NCBI RefSeq assembly: GCF_035083965.1
Contig: NC_089723.1
Coordinates: forward strand, 22,981,193 to 23,045,192
Length of the DNA: 64,000 bases
From: Branchiostoma lanceolatum
Lineage: Eukaryota; Chordata; Leptocardii; Amphioxiformes; Branchiostomatidae
Direction of reading: 5' to 3'
Positions 46,101 through 57,200 of this stretch are shown here, piece by piece. Position 1 is the stretch's first letter, and the number at the start of each line of letters is the position of its first letter. Position numbers and translations under genes: made by a program. The notes beneath the pieces were generated by a model, which saw nothing but the letters and a program-made list of their open reading frames with translations, ran no database searches and had not been told where the DNA came from.

Positions 46101-49100
46101 TGTGACCATAAAGCAAGCTCTGACTGAAGTAATAGACTTATAGTTTCAAATACTATTTCTCTGAATGATACCTTTGTTGCCCATCACTACTAATATAATA
46201 AAGCACTTCTCTAGGATCATAAGAACTGAGGAGTGTAACACTCCTAATAGACCTTCCATGTAGTTAGTTAATTAAAATCCTCCCACACCATTATTGATGT
46301 ATAGGGCAGTGCCCATCTCCATTTCATAGCCCTGGGCCACACTGTGGTGCAATCACTGTAGCAGGGGGCTAGTCCACTGGTAGTGAAGTGTGTTTAACTT
46401 CCATACTGTTTCAAAAGTATGTACCATTTTTATAAAGTCTTTGGTATGACTCAATGCGCCTCTTGACCAGAGGTGTCCTACCTGGGGCTTGAACTCCAGT
46501 CCTTCTGGTCCAAGTAATTTGAAACAGATGTGGTGAGAGACAGAAGCGCAGACCACTATACCACAGGGACACCCTCCTTCCATGTAGAGTTTCTCGTAAG
46601 AGTTCATCCCAGAGGTTACAGGTAAAGCTCCTAAGCAATAATCTAAATCATGACTGTATTTCCTGCTGTGTTCTCAGGGTGCTGTGGGCACAAACATCAC
46701 CCTGGATGTCCTGTGTAACATCATGAATGACGTCTCCATGCCACTGGTGGACAGGTATGCAGCTGTCAACAGCCTGATGATGAAGACATACCAGCAGAAA
46801 TGTCTTGATATCTCCTACTCTGCAATGGTTAAGGAGCTCCGCGAGACGTCTTGGGAAAGTGCAGCGTCAGAAGGAGGTTGATACTAGTTCAATATTTATC
46901 AATTTAGTACAATTTGATATATTAGTATACAACACAGCCTAACTAGTACTGTGCCTTGCAGGAAAGAGCTGCAACTGAGGGTGATGCGGAATACATGACT
47001 TGTTTATATTGAATTTCTTTTATGTTGCCTGAGATATAATTATATTATAACGCATGTTTCAATATGAATTATCACATAGGTAGATGGCGTCGACCAATCA
47101 GAAGCCTCCATTGCCCACAATAAGTGGTCTGTTATCACGCCATAACACACCACTTATTGACGTCATGTCAGAACGCAACCGTTCCATTTTGCAGAGGGGG
47201 TATCTTCTTGATGAATCCTTTTCTTAACCTTGTTTAAAAAAATCTTTATAACCGTTGCATTTTGTAGAGGGGGTATCTATTTGATGAATCTTTATCTTAA
47301 CCTTGTTTAAAAAAATCTTTATTGTCTTAGAATTCCTAAAAATTTCCTTAGAATACATGAAAAAGGGAAAACAAATTTAAAATTCCCAAAAATGATCCGC
47401 GTGTTCCATTTGCTGTTGGCCAAAGAAATCACGTTCTATCTAAGGTTCCGCGCGTTCCATTTCCTGCTGGCCAAAGAACCTGTGTTCTATTCAGGTTTAT
47501 CTGAGGTCATGTTGCAGGGAGATTCTTCAATGATAACATTTTCTGACTGACCTGAAACCGACCCTCCTATCCTGTGTGGTTGAAATAAATAAATCAGGCA
47601 ACAGTTGTACATATTCCTCATCATCTTCTGTTAAAAAAGGACAAATGTGAATTCTGAAATGCATTCTTAATAGTATAAGGGATCTATGTGTCAAACAGAA
47701 ATTGTTTACTCTTATATGCGTCAGTTTGGATAAGCTATATGATAATAACGTTAATGACCCGCCTCTTCCTCGGTGTATATGGTGTCATAACGCCTGGTCA
47801 TGTGCTGTAACCGCCTCATAAAACCACCTCGTTCGCTTCGCTCACTCGGTGGTTTTATTCGGTGGTTATAGCACATGGCCAGGCGTTATGACACCATATA
47901 CACCTCGGGGCGGGTCATTAACCCTTAAATGTGCCACAAGTTGAGAAAATTTGGTGTCCATGGAAGCCAGTGCAATGTGATTAAGTCTGTGAGATGCCCT
48001 ATACTATAGCTAGTTCATGTGATATCAGAGCTGGGATAACGTTTGTTACGGTGTTCTGGATATATATTTTACCGTATTGCGCCTTGACTTTGAAGTTGTA
48101 ATACGCAGGCTTCCATCAAAAGATTCAAATACAGTTTGCATGTGTGACCTAAATGCTGTTATATGACATATGTACACCTTCAGCTTTTGGTATACTTTTA
48201 ATCTTGTAATATCTTGATGAACAGCACTTGCGTGTGTGCTAATTTCTATATCTAGTAGAAAACTTATGCTTAATTCATTGTGTTCTAGGTCGCCAGTGGA
48301 TCTATCAGACGTGTACAGAGTTTGGTTTTTACCAGACGTCAGACTCTCCAAACCAGCCCTTTGGGGACGGATTCCCACTCAGGTTAGTTCAGTTGTACAA
48401 TTTTTGAATAGATAAATAGATAGCCTTTTACTGTCAATGCTGAAAATGGATTTTCGTTCCCTGTAAATTGATTTGACGGTAAAAAGAGAGGAGCGTTTTC
48501 TTTGTCGTTTCTAGTTTTGTGGTTGAAATAAGGTAGTGAGTGGTCAGACAGAACAAGCTTTTTTACTGTGGTTTAAGTTTGCTGCTGAGTGAAGTGGTCA
48601 CTGTGACCACCATGAACATTAAACCACCGCAAACTTAAATGCATTTACAGTAGAGCATCCTTGAATGACTCATCCAGGTCTGCAACTATGAACTCCTGAT
48701 CCAAAATATCGCTTTCAAAACAGTATCCCAGGAGCTAAAGGTTTATGGATAGGAACAACAATGATTCATGTCTCATTTCCCAAGTGTGCAGTTATATCAT
48801 GGCTGTTGTTTGTGCACTTAACTCCAACAAAGTACCTCCCTAATGGATATGTGTCACATAGAGATCAGGGAGCAAGCTTTGATGTCAAATGTGTCACTCT
48901 GTGTTTATCTGAAGGTCCAGTGTCAAGGTTATTGTATTTATATAGTTTATTACCTTCAGCCTGCTAATGATACAGTAATATTTCCGTATCGTGACCCGGC
49001 CAGGCTGCTTGCAGGGACAAAAAATAAAAATGTATACATACAAACCGATATACACAGATTATGCTCATGGATAATCTTTTCGTGTTATTTGTGTTTTGTT

Positions 49101-51543
49101 GTCTTTTTTTCATATTTTTCGTTGCCACAAAATGCCCGGCCAGGCCTCTGCTTGCTATGTGGCCGTAGCATTAGGTAGGCTGTAATGGCACCAAATGTGT
49201 ATTGGTTATGGGGTTAGGCAGCAGGAGGAAGGTTAAGAGCTTTAGGATTTAGAGAGAGAAACAGTTGTCATTTTGCATTATCATCAATTGGTTTCTGCTG
49301 CGTAACCATTACAAATGTGGTGTTAAAAGTTTATTCAGCAGGGAGTACATTTGTATTTAGTTTCCTTCAGTCTGAAAGACAGTTAAGTCAGTTTGTGCTC
49401 TGTAATTCTATTCTATAAAGCATTGATGAGGATATAGAAATAATGAAGACATTCAGACTGGGCAACAATCTACCAGTAAAGCAATTAGCCTTTTGATATC
49501 CCAGTTTGCTATACTTTTTTCTCGGTTGGGCCAGGCATTGTATGAGGGTATGCATTCCTTTTTCTGGGAGTCATAGCAAGCTATTTCAATTTGCTGTTAA
49601 TGTAGGCAGCCTGTGGTAATTCAATGTTACACATTGTTACACGCTGAATAGCAAATAACATGCTACTAGTATGTAGAATTAAAGCAACCAATTACACATC
49701 ACAAAATATGATTTATCGATCATGCTTTATGTTAAATTGAACCTCGATTTTCCTCCTACCATAAAATGAAACCACAGTGAAAGTAAAATTGATACACTAT
49801 ATATATTAACAGTATCCCTAAAGATACTGCCTCCTGGCAGGTCCAGTGGGTACTGCAACAAACATATGTCCTGTCACAGACAAGGTCCCATCCCATTGAT
49901 TCTGATGCTGCCCATGCTTTTTCCTAAATGGATCTTTGATGTTTCTTCTCTTCACACTTAATGCACAGGTGCTTTGGCTATATTGATACCATTTCTCAAT
50001 AATATCAACTTGCACAATTCCCTTTTTTGAAGTATCAATGAAATAATAAAACCGGAAGTTAGCATTTGGTTGACATTAGCTTGAGACTGCTGTGAATGCT
50101 TTGGAAACTGAATTCAAATATCCCTAAGGCGAGACATCAATGCAATTAGACAGACGCAGATGGAATCTTTATTGGGTCAAGGTGGGAGATCCTTTGTACA
50201 TCTAGAGACCTACCCCCAGTGGAGACCATTATGGAACGGAAGCAACAACATCTGAGTTTTATGTAAAACTAGAAGTGCTTCATTTTTGGACATTAAGGCA
50301 ATGTGTTCTCTTCAAACAAAACCTAAGTTACGAAATGATTTTACAAAGTGTATCAAAGCACAGTCTGTCCACATACATTATATACTTTTATTTAGGTTTC
50401 ATACTACATTATTAATCAATTATAATTATTCTCTTCACAGTTTTTCATTACAGCAATGTTCAGACATCTATGGGCCTCAGTTCAACCAGTCTACGCTCAT
50501 GGAAGGCATAAAGAGAACAAACACAAACTATGGAGCTCTGAAAATTGCAGGAACAAAGATCGTCTTCCCCAATGGGTCGATTGATCCGTGGCACGCTCTG
50601 GGAATAACCAAAAATCCCGAAGGCACAGACCTTCATGCAGTCTACATAAAAGGTAAATGGCAAGAACTTAAAAAGAAAAGGAAACTGTGTTTTTTTCATC
50701 TTTTTTAGAGGCTCCAACTGCTGAGTGACTGTTGAGCGACCCACGGGTCCATTTGATTTTTTTCATGAACAAAAACGAATTTTTGTAAGTTTTGTGTTTT
50801 TTGACAGCATGCCTCATAACCAGATTATGAAATGAATGTTCAGACAAGTCCAATTTTGGACACTCAGGAATCACTGTCTGGTGGAAAGAGGGCCTCAGTT
50901 GTTTCAATGTTATGTTTTCCTTTTCCATTTTTAGATATATTGTATGCAACTGTTTACATCTAGAATACAACATGGTGTATTCCATATTGCCTGAGGTACC
51001 AGCCTGACCCCGGGTTGGATGGGCCAGTAGGGCGATCTGACCTGCGGGGAGGGCTGGGACCGTGAATTTTATGTGAGTTTTATTTATGTCATATCCCCCC
51101 CCCCCCCCCCAAAAAAAAAACCATTACAATGTGAAAATTGTGACAAAAGTGGAGAGTATTTGTGTCCTCCTCACTGCTAACGTCCAAATGCAGTATTCAA
51201 ATTTTTGACAGTGGCGTAACTGGTGCACGCAAAGCGCGCTCGGATCATTCCATGGAAGCCTACGCAATTTGACCTTGAGGCCCGGGCAGTATGTTGAAAT
51301 ATAGACCAGTCTGGAACACCCCTATATTACCAATATCGATAGTAAAAGACATACAAAAGACTATCCACTGTTATGTCTTTCTTTGTTTAACTTATCACTT
51401 ATACTAAATGACTTTTTTTTCAAATTCCAATAGGAACTGCCCACTGTGCCAACATGTATCCAGCCAGGTTCGGGGACCCTCCTGAGCTGGCACAAGCAAG
51501 GGAAACCATTAAAGGTCACATCCAAAACTGGCTGAGCCAGTAA
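42774..51543 (+). CDS. PRSS16: S28-family serine carboxypeptidase/protease, PRSS16 type
   Basis: Ten exons, 42774-42980, 43454-43635, 43833-43969, 44255-44350, 45005-45140, 45890-46004, 46678-46876, 48289-48382, 50441-50652 and 51434-51543, join in perfect phase to give 495 residues; human PRSS16 has about 514. The signal peptide is [18 protein letters not shown], followed by [11 protein letters not shown] typical of the family. The catalytic serine sits in GGSYPGSLSAW, split by intron 3. The aspartate is in [11 protein letters not shown] and the histidine in [22 protein letters not shown] is shared with PRSS16 as I recall it, and favours PRSS16 over PRCP or DPP7. These enzymes cleave after proline in lysosomes or endosomes. 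The start is chosen at the only ATG giving a signal peptide. Introns hold GT and CACT microsatellites, a tRNA-like element and a TTAA fold-back element. Confidence 0.93.
43154..43345. repeat. GT-rich microsatellite in intron 1
   Basis: Imperfect TG/GT dinucleotide tract with TGTGTGCG variants. The open frames across it on both strands are artefacts of the repeat. Confidence 0.9.
44624..44900. repeat. CACT tetranucleotide microsatellite in intron 4
   Basis: CACTCACT repeated almost perfectly for about 120 bases, then interrupted by ACACATGCTTA and CCAACA variants. The resulting Thr-His-Ser frame is not a gene. Confidence 0.92.
46472..46573 (-). tRNA. tRNA-like sequence or SINE head (probably a pseudogene)
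   Basis: On the minus strand a 102-base unit begins GGTGTCC and ends GGACACC, a perfect seven-pair acceptor stem. It has an A box TGGTATAGTGG, a T arm CTGGAGTTCAAGCCCCAG with the B box GAGTTCAAGCC, and a CTTCTG/CAGAAG stem closing an oversized loop of about 33 bases. The loop is too large for a normal anticodon arm, so this is either an intron-bearing relic or a tRNA-derived SINE. It sits in intron 6 of the protease gene. Confidence 0.45.
47180..47335. repeat. Tandem duplication of about 84 bp in intron 7
   Basis: The blocks GAGGGGGTATCTTCTTGATG and CTTAACCTTGTTTAAAAAAA recur as a second copy beginning near 47263. A second, smaller duplication of a TTCCATTT-CTG-TGGCCAAAGAA block follows at 47400-47480. 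Confidence 0.75.
47751..47921. mobile_element. 171-bp fold-back element flanked by TTAA
   Basis: Arms of about 75-80 bases are nearly perfectly complementary: TGACCCGCC at one end, GGCGGGTCA at the other, then CGGTGTATATGGTGTCATAACG and its complement (cut here for length). They surround a short loop TCGTTCGCTTCGCTCACTC. TTAA lies at both ends (47751-47754 and 47918-47921), the target duplication typical of piggyBac-type transposition. It is a non-autonomous MITE in intron 7 of the protease gene. Confidence 0.8.
49008..49175 (+). repeat. Dispersed repeat shared with 7273-7436
   Basis: Same motif order: GCTTGCAGGGAC, AAAAATAAAA, ATTATGCTCATGGATAAT and CCGTAGCATTAG. It lies in intron 8 of the protease gene. 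Confidence 0.6.
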
Positions 51544-51566
51544 ACAAAGGCATAATAGCTGAAGGT

Positions 51567-52315
51567 TTTAAGCCCCTATCACTCATTCAGGACCTTCTTC
51601 TATCCTTAACCCATAACCACTTCACAACAGTGATCGGCAGTGAGTTGGGAGCAGTCTGACCAATTCTGTCTTTTACGAGGGATGTCCTTATATACATATA
51701 TATAGCTCAACTGGTAGCTCAGCCTCACAGTGGAGCTTCTGGTTTCAGGCACTACAAGGGTCTGAACGATTGAACAAATGAACGAACCATCTTTTGCGAT
51801 GACCATGATACAATTATTTCACAACCATGCAGTGACCTGCCCCCAAGCAAGCCCCAGTGCTTTCCCAAGTTCACGATTTCTGATTGCGAACTCCCTCCTG
51901 GCTGATTCCTAACTGATTGCCAACCCTCTCACGAATTGGAATGGCCAGTGATTTTCATAAAGGTGTGTCCATTTCATTTTTAATCAATATGATCCATACT
52001 TTGATGTTGTAAACATGATCAAGAGATCAGATTGGGGTCAGAATTAGCTCCAACACAAATTCGACTCCCAACCACAACACGACCACTGCTTACTCCCGAG
52101 CAGTTTCCAACCAGCTCCCAGCCCAATCCAGACCTGTCAAGTCTCAACCACTTCCCAATGTTTTAAACATTTTGAAACAGTCGGCTGGCACAGCCAACCA
52201 ACCAGTAGCCAACCTTGCAGGCCAACTGCCAATTACAGCCGACCTTGCTCCCAATCTGGGAAGGTTAGAAATCTTTGGGAGGCCATGGTTGGCTATGTGT
52301 GACAGGGGCTTAAAA
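51567..52315. mobile_element. Terminal-inverted-repeat element in the 3' region of the protease gene
   Basis: The left end TTTTAAGCCCCTATCACTCAT and the reverse complement of the right end, TTTTAAGCCCCTGTCACACAT, agree at 19 of 21 bases. The element starts 23 bases after the protease stop codon, so the gene's 3' untranslated region must run into or through it. No coding capacity was seen. Confidence 0.65.
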
Positions 52316-53185
52316 GTTCAAGCTGACTGTGCCTTGTAATTTCTGATACCTGTTATAGGGCTTTTAAAAAGCATGGTTATAGACAAAATGAATAAAGGTG
52401 AGTTAGATAAGCACTCTAAAATAAACAACATTAGAAATACATGTACATTCTTTATGACATGGATCTTTAGATAAAAGAAATATAAGAAATGGGGTGACAA
52501 CCCATATAAGAAATGGGGTGACAACCCTTGCCACTAAAGGCTGCTGAGTGAATGAAGATTTGACAGATCTAGATCGCTCAATGAATTTCATAGACGAAGA
52601 ACATTTTTTTTGTTGCTTTCCATGTTTTGTTGTCTTTCAACTCATATATTTACATCCTGCATCATATTCCAAATATAAAATCAAAGGTCGCATCCAATTT
52701 TGTCGCTGTCTGGTTGCTTAGCGATCATTATCTAGTGGAAAGAGGCCTTAATGTTTTACATAGCAGAGAATTGGACCATATCAGAGTTAACTTCAATTAT
52801 TCTTGTAGCACTGCTTACATACTTTTAGACTGAAATGGTTTGGCTCTGAATATCTTCAAGAAATTGAAACAAAAGAGATATTGTATATTCTACTGATCAG
52901 ATTATTTTATTTGGATGTACATGTTTCACTGCTTCCCATGTGCACTTCCACCAAGATTGGTGAAATAGCTGTACAATAATTATCTGACATATTTTGCCTG
53001 TGATATTCATAATTATATACGTAGGTAAGATTTTATGATAAAGAATATGCAGTTCAAACTGTGTGTCCTTGAAATTCTTGGCTTACATACTGACTTGTAC
53101 ATGTACATCAGGGCTCAGATTATTCATCTTTGGCAATAGGTGCACAGGTGCACTGAACCTGAAAATTTAGATTCGCAGAAAATAC
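52316..53185. other. Gene-free stretch
   Basis: No gene supported. A 25-base tandem duplication (ATAAGAAATGGGGTGACAAC twice) lies at about 52480-52530. Confidence 0.5.
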
Positions 53186-53428
53186 TTTGGGCCCTGTCAC
53201 ACTTGTGCGTATATGCAAGTCCGCATGAGTTGCGTATTAGGAAGTTTTTGTTTTAGGTTAAGTTTGCAGCTGAAGAAGTCATTTCTTTGGTTCGATAACT
53301 AGGCTGCACAATGATGGGCAAAGTAGAAAACAACTTTTCCCCTGCAAACTTTACATAAACTAAAAAAATGTTAATGCTCAGCTCAACTCATACGCACTTG
53401 AATATACGCACACGTGTGGCAGGGCCTT
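53186..53428. mobile_element. MITE-like fold-back element
   Basis: The left arm starts GGGCCCTGTCACACTTGTGC and continues GTATATGCAAGTCCGCATGA. The right arm carries the complement, ending CACGTGTGGCAGGGCC. Arms are about 45 bases. The CCCTGTCACAC terminus is shared with 51567-52315 and 57336-57645. Confidence 0.65.
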
Positions 53429-53548
53429 TACAGTCAAAGTAAGCTTACAGCTCTCAGTTCTATAGCACCAAGGAAGTGACTGTACCCCTGTATACGTAAC
53501 CATTAGATTCGCCCTCATTCAAACCTCCTTGTTCAAACGTTTATCTTA

Positions 53549-53982
53549 GGCCACAACAAGTAAATTTTATGGATGACATCCCATTTAGAGTCCAAATCTA
53601 ATGTGAGAGCATATGAAGAAAAGTTGGGCAAAAAAAGATACCCCCTATGTTTTCAAAATAGATGCCATAAATGCTGTAACAGGAGTTGAGATCACAGCCA
53701 ACACGTCTTTTATTCCTGTATTTGAGAAGTGCAGAAAATGACACTAACGTGGTGGCCTACAATATAGTAACACTAAGCATACACTCAATACTTCTAGACT
53801 ACTGTCACTTCTACAAATACACTTACGGCTACCACAAGACATTTTTTCCCAGTTTCGGTATTTTCTTGTCGGGTGGATCATCACCGGAAGGTAACGAAAT
53901 TTCTTGTGTTTTTTTCTCTCGAAATCAGGTGGAAATCAATGCGCGCGGGGATGTCATCCATAAAATTTACATCCTGTGGCCT
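53549..53982. mobile_element. Terminal-inverted-repeat element with GGCCACA ends
   Basis: The left end is GGCCACAACAAGTAAATTTT followed by ATGGATGACATCC. The right end on the other strand is GGCCACAGGATGTAAATTTT followed by ATGGATGACATCC. The arms are 34 bases with four mismatches. No coding capacity. The ATGGATGACATCC core also occurs in the intron repeat at 954-1084. Confidence 0.7.
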
Positions 53983-54297
53983 CATATGTGATTTGGAGCA
54001 ACGGCACAGTACCAATGCCTGATAGTAATCAGTAGATATTTAGTTTCAATAAGACAATCTTCAGAATGATGAACGTAACACTTAAACGAACTTTAAAGTC
54101 TCCAGGTGTGCTTTCCCCACCATGTTTCCGATCCGAGTAATGATCTTGGAGTTAGCTCATCATGTCTTGTCCTGCAAGATTTGTTTTATCTGCTTCTCAA
54201 TATCGTCGACGTTCCTGTAGAACTGACTGTCCGAGACTGACCCATATGTAGCTTTTATGACGTTGAGTGTTGACGGTCCGATTTGTTACCTTAGTGT

Positions 54298-57200
54298 TTA
54301 CAACTTGTGATGGCATGTCCCAATCTTTGCGCCTCGGAGCAGCGGTTTGCATGTGAGGCCAAAGTCGCATGGGCACAGCCACGTGATTTCCCTGCCGCCG
54401 AACGGATAGGGGATGCCTTGTGGGTTGACCTGACAGAGTTGTCCCCACTCTCCGAGTTTCTTGCAGACGGTCAGTGCCCCCTTTGGGCCCCAGAACGCAC
54501 AGCAGGTGTCAAGTGACTTGTAACGTATGCAATGATCGTCGCTGCGACATTCCTGCATGGAGAACACAGTACGGAATATTCACATTCAACAAGTCGCACT
54601 CTATTAGAACCCGCTGCGGCGCACACAATGGCGGGGCTAGATCGTAATTTGGCGCCAAAGTGACTTCAATACAACAATTGCCCCATATACAGCCATAGAA
54701 CTGTAGATTTTGAACAAGTTACACCGTGAAGGACCCCTACTCTTTTCGATAAGTGTGGTGGGTTCTTATTCCTAAGGCCACACCAATCTACATTGTTGGT
54801 TCTTGGCAATTTAATCATAAAGATACTGTATATGATAATACAGAAATCGCAAAAGCAGAGGAAAAGAAGAAAAGGTTAAATATGACTGTATTCACTCTAT
54901 TGAAGTAAGTGCACCAAGGCCTGGTCCTCAGGCTTTAATATGTTTTTTTAGATCCAAGAATCAACAAATTAAATTGGTATGGCCTACATTGTAAGAGAGC
55001 ATGCCTCAAGACCCCCAAGATTCATTACCTCTTTGGCAATTAACATTAATACCAAGGAGCTAATCCATCATTTGTGGCTTTGTACGCCGCAATCAGTAGG
55101 GTGTCTCGCACACAACCGAGAGGTCCCGGGTTAGAAACCACCGATATGCCCCAATGCTGTGCCCTTGGGAAAGGCACTTAACACGACTTTTCCAATAAGG
55201 TCTTCATTTGCATAGTTGATATCTAATAATATTTCTCTCTTCCCCAGTTACATGTGTCACATGTTTGAGAGTCCTATCCCTTGGGAAAGGCACTTAACAC
55301 GACTTTTCCAATGAGGTCTTCATTTGCATAGTTGATATCTAATAATACACTCTCTTCCCCAGTTACATGTGTCACATGTTTGAGAGTCCAATCCTGGAAT
55401 TTGGCAGATGTACAAACTTTCCTCATTGATTATGCAAATTAGATACTTATTTGCATAATAAGTATCTAATCATGTACATCATCACTCAAGCTATCTACTT
55501 ACCAAAAATTATGACCATTCATCATGCCCTTTTTGAGTTATTCCCTTTCAAAGTCTGAAGCAAAACCTGCTCCTGCAGTTCCAAAAAAGCCGCTAGGGGG
55601 CCCAAACCTATGGAACTTACTCTCTGTCCAAATAGCTACCTACCAGATTAAAATCAGTTCCATAGCATGTCCAGAACACGAGATATCAAAACAGGAAGTT
55701 CCGCTGCAGTGCCTTGACAAGCACTTCTAGGTCTCATCAAGACCTACCCACCTACCAAATATCAAGACAATCCATCTAGGCCTTCTCGAGTTATGCTGGT
55801 CTTTTACATACATACAAACATACAAACGCTACCCTCTGCATAACCTTCTCGGCGAAGGTAATAATGATGTGAAAACGTTGTTCTGTAGTGCGACTCTTTA
55901 CCAAGTGCTGCAGTACAGGTAAAATAAGGTCTGAAATAAAGCTTTTTTTAAGCCTATGGACGTTGACTTTTAACCAACAAATAACTGTAAATTTAGCGTC
56001 GTTTCTATTGGAGATCCGAATTCCCATGAAATCAGCTTGAAAAGGTATGGCGATTCAGAGGACAGAGGAATGCATCAACGCCAAGTGTTCCTGCCAGTTT
56101 ACCAATGTTCCAACAAAGGACACACTTTAATCTGCTACAATTCTGCCACATTGGATGTTGCAAGCACTAAAGTCTTGAGTTGTAGGTAGGTCGTACGTCG
56201 GCTATGTCAATCATTAATAAGGCTTGTTTAGCGAATAACCATACGAGTAACCATGTAACGCCTTCACCACAAGGACACCTCTTGGTTACCTCAATGAAAT
56301 GTCATGGTGGGTACATTTTCAGTAGCGTTTGTCTGTTAGTCAACAAGACAACTCAAGAACGGCTGGATGGGTTGGTTTCATATTTGATGTGATAGTAGGT
56401 TTCGACAAAAACTGGAAATGATAAGATTTTGGGCCCCCTAGCGGCTTCCCTAAATACTGTAGCGAAATTCCGGTTTTGATATCTCGTGTTCTGGACATAC
56501 TATGGTCACGATTTTTTGGTAGTAAATATTTCTTTTGAACGAAAAGAAGTGACGTAAGTTTGGCCCCCTTGTCGCCAGTACAGGAATTGGAGGGGGGTTT
56601 TTGGGACAAAATTTTCCGAAGATATAAGAAGGGAACATCGGAATGTTATGATGTTTGGTATGTAGGTAGCTTAGGCAAAGATGTTCATAATGAAATACAA
56701 CTTATGCAAAATAGAAGAACATCTGCATTATCAAAAATCATTACCATCCATCAAGCCCTTCTTGAGTTATTCCCTTTCGAAGTCAGACGCAAAACCTGCT
56801 CCTGCAGTTCCAAAAAAGCCGCTAGGGGGCCCAAACCCACACCACTTACTCTCTGTCCAAAGATCTATCTACCACTCAAAAATAAGTTCCATAGCATGTC
56901 CAGAACACGAGATATCAAAACAGGAAGTTCCGCTGCAGTACCGTAAGAAGCCGCTAGGGGGCCCAAAATCTCATCGTTTTTAGGTCTCATCAAAACCTAC
57001 CAACATACCAAATACCAAGACAATCCATCAAGGCATTCTCGAGTTATCCTGTGCCACTACAAACAAACAAACAAACAGACAAACAGACAAGCGCTACCCT
57101 CTGCATAACCTTCTCGGCGAAGGTAATGAGGAAATTCTATCATAGCAGTTTTTTCAATGCAACTCTTGTCCCGGACATGCTATGGTCTGGACATTCGGGT

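Noticed and set aside
48046-48378. 110-codon minus-strand frame
   Set aside because: Antisense to protease exon 8 and its intron, with no features of its own.
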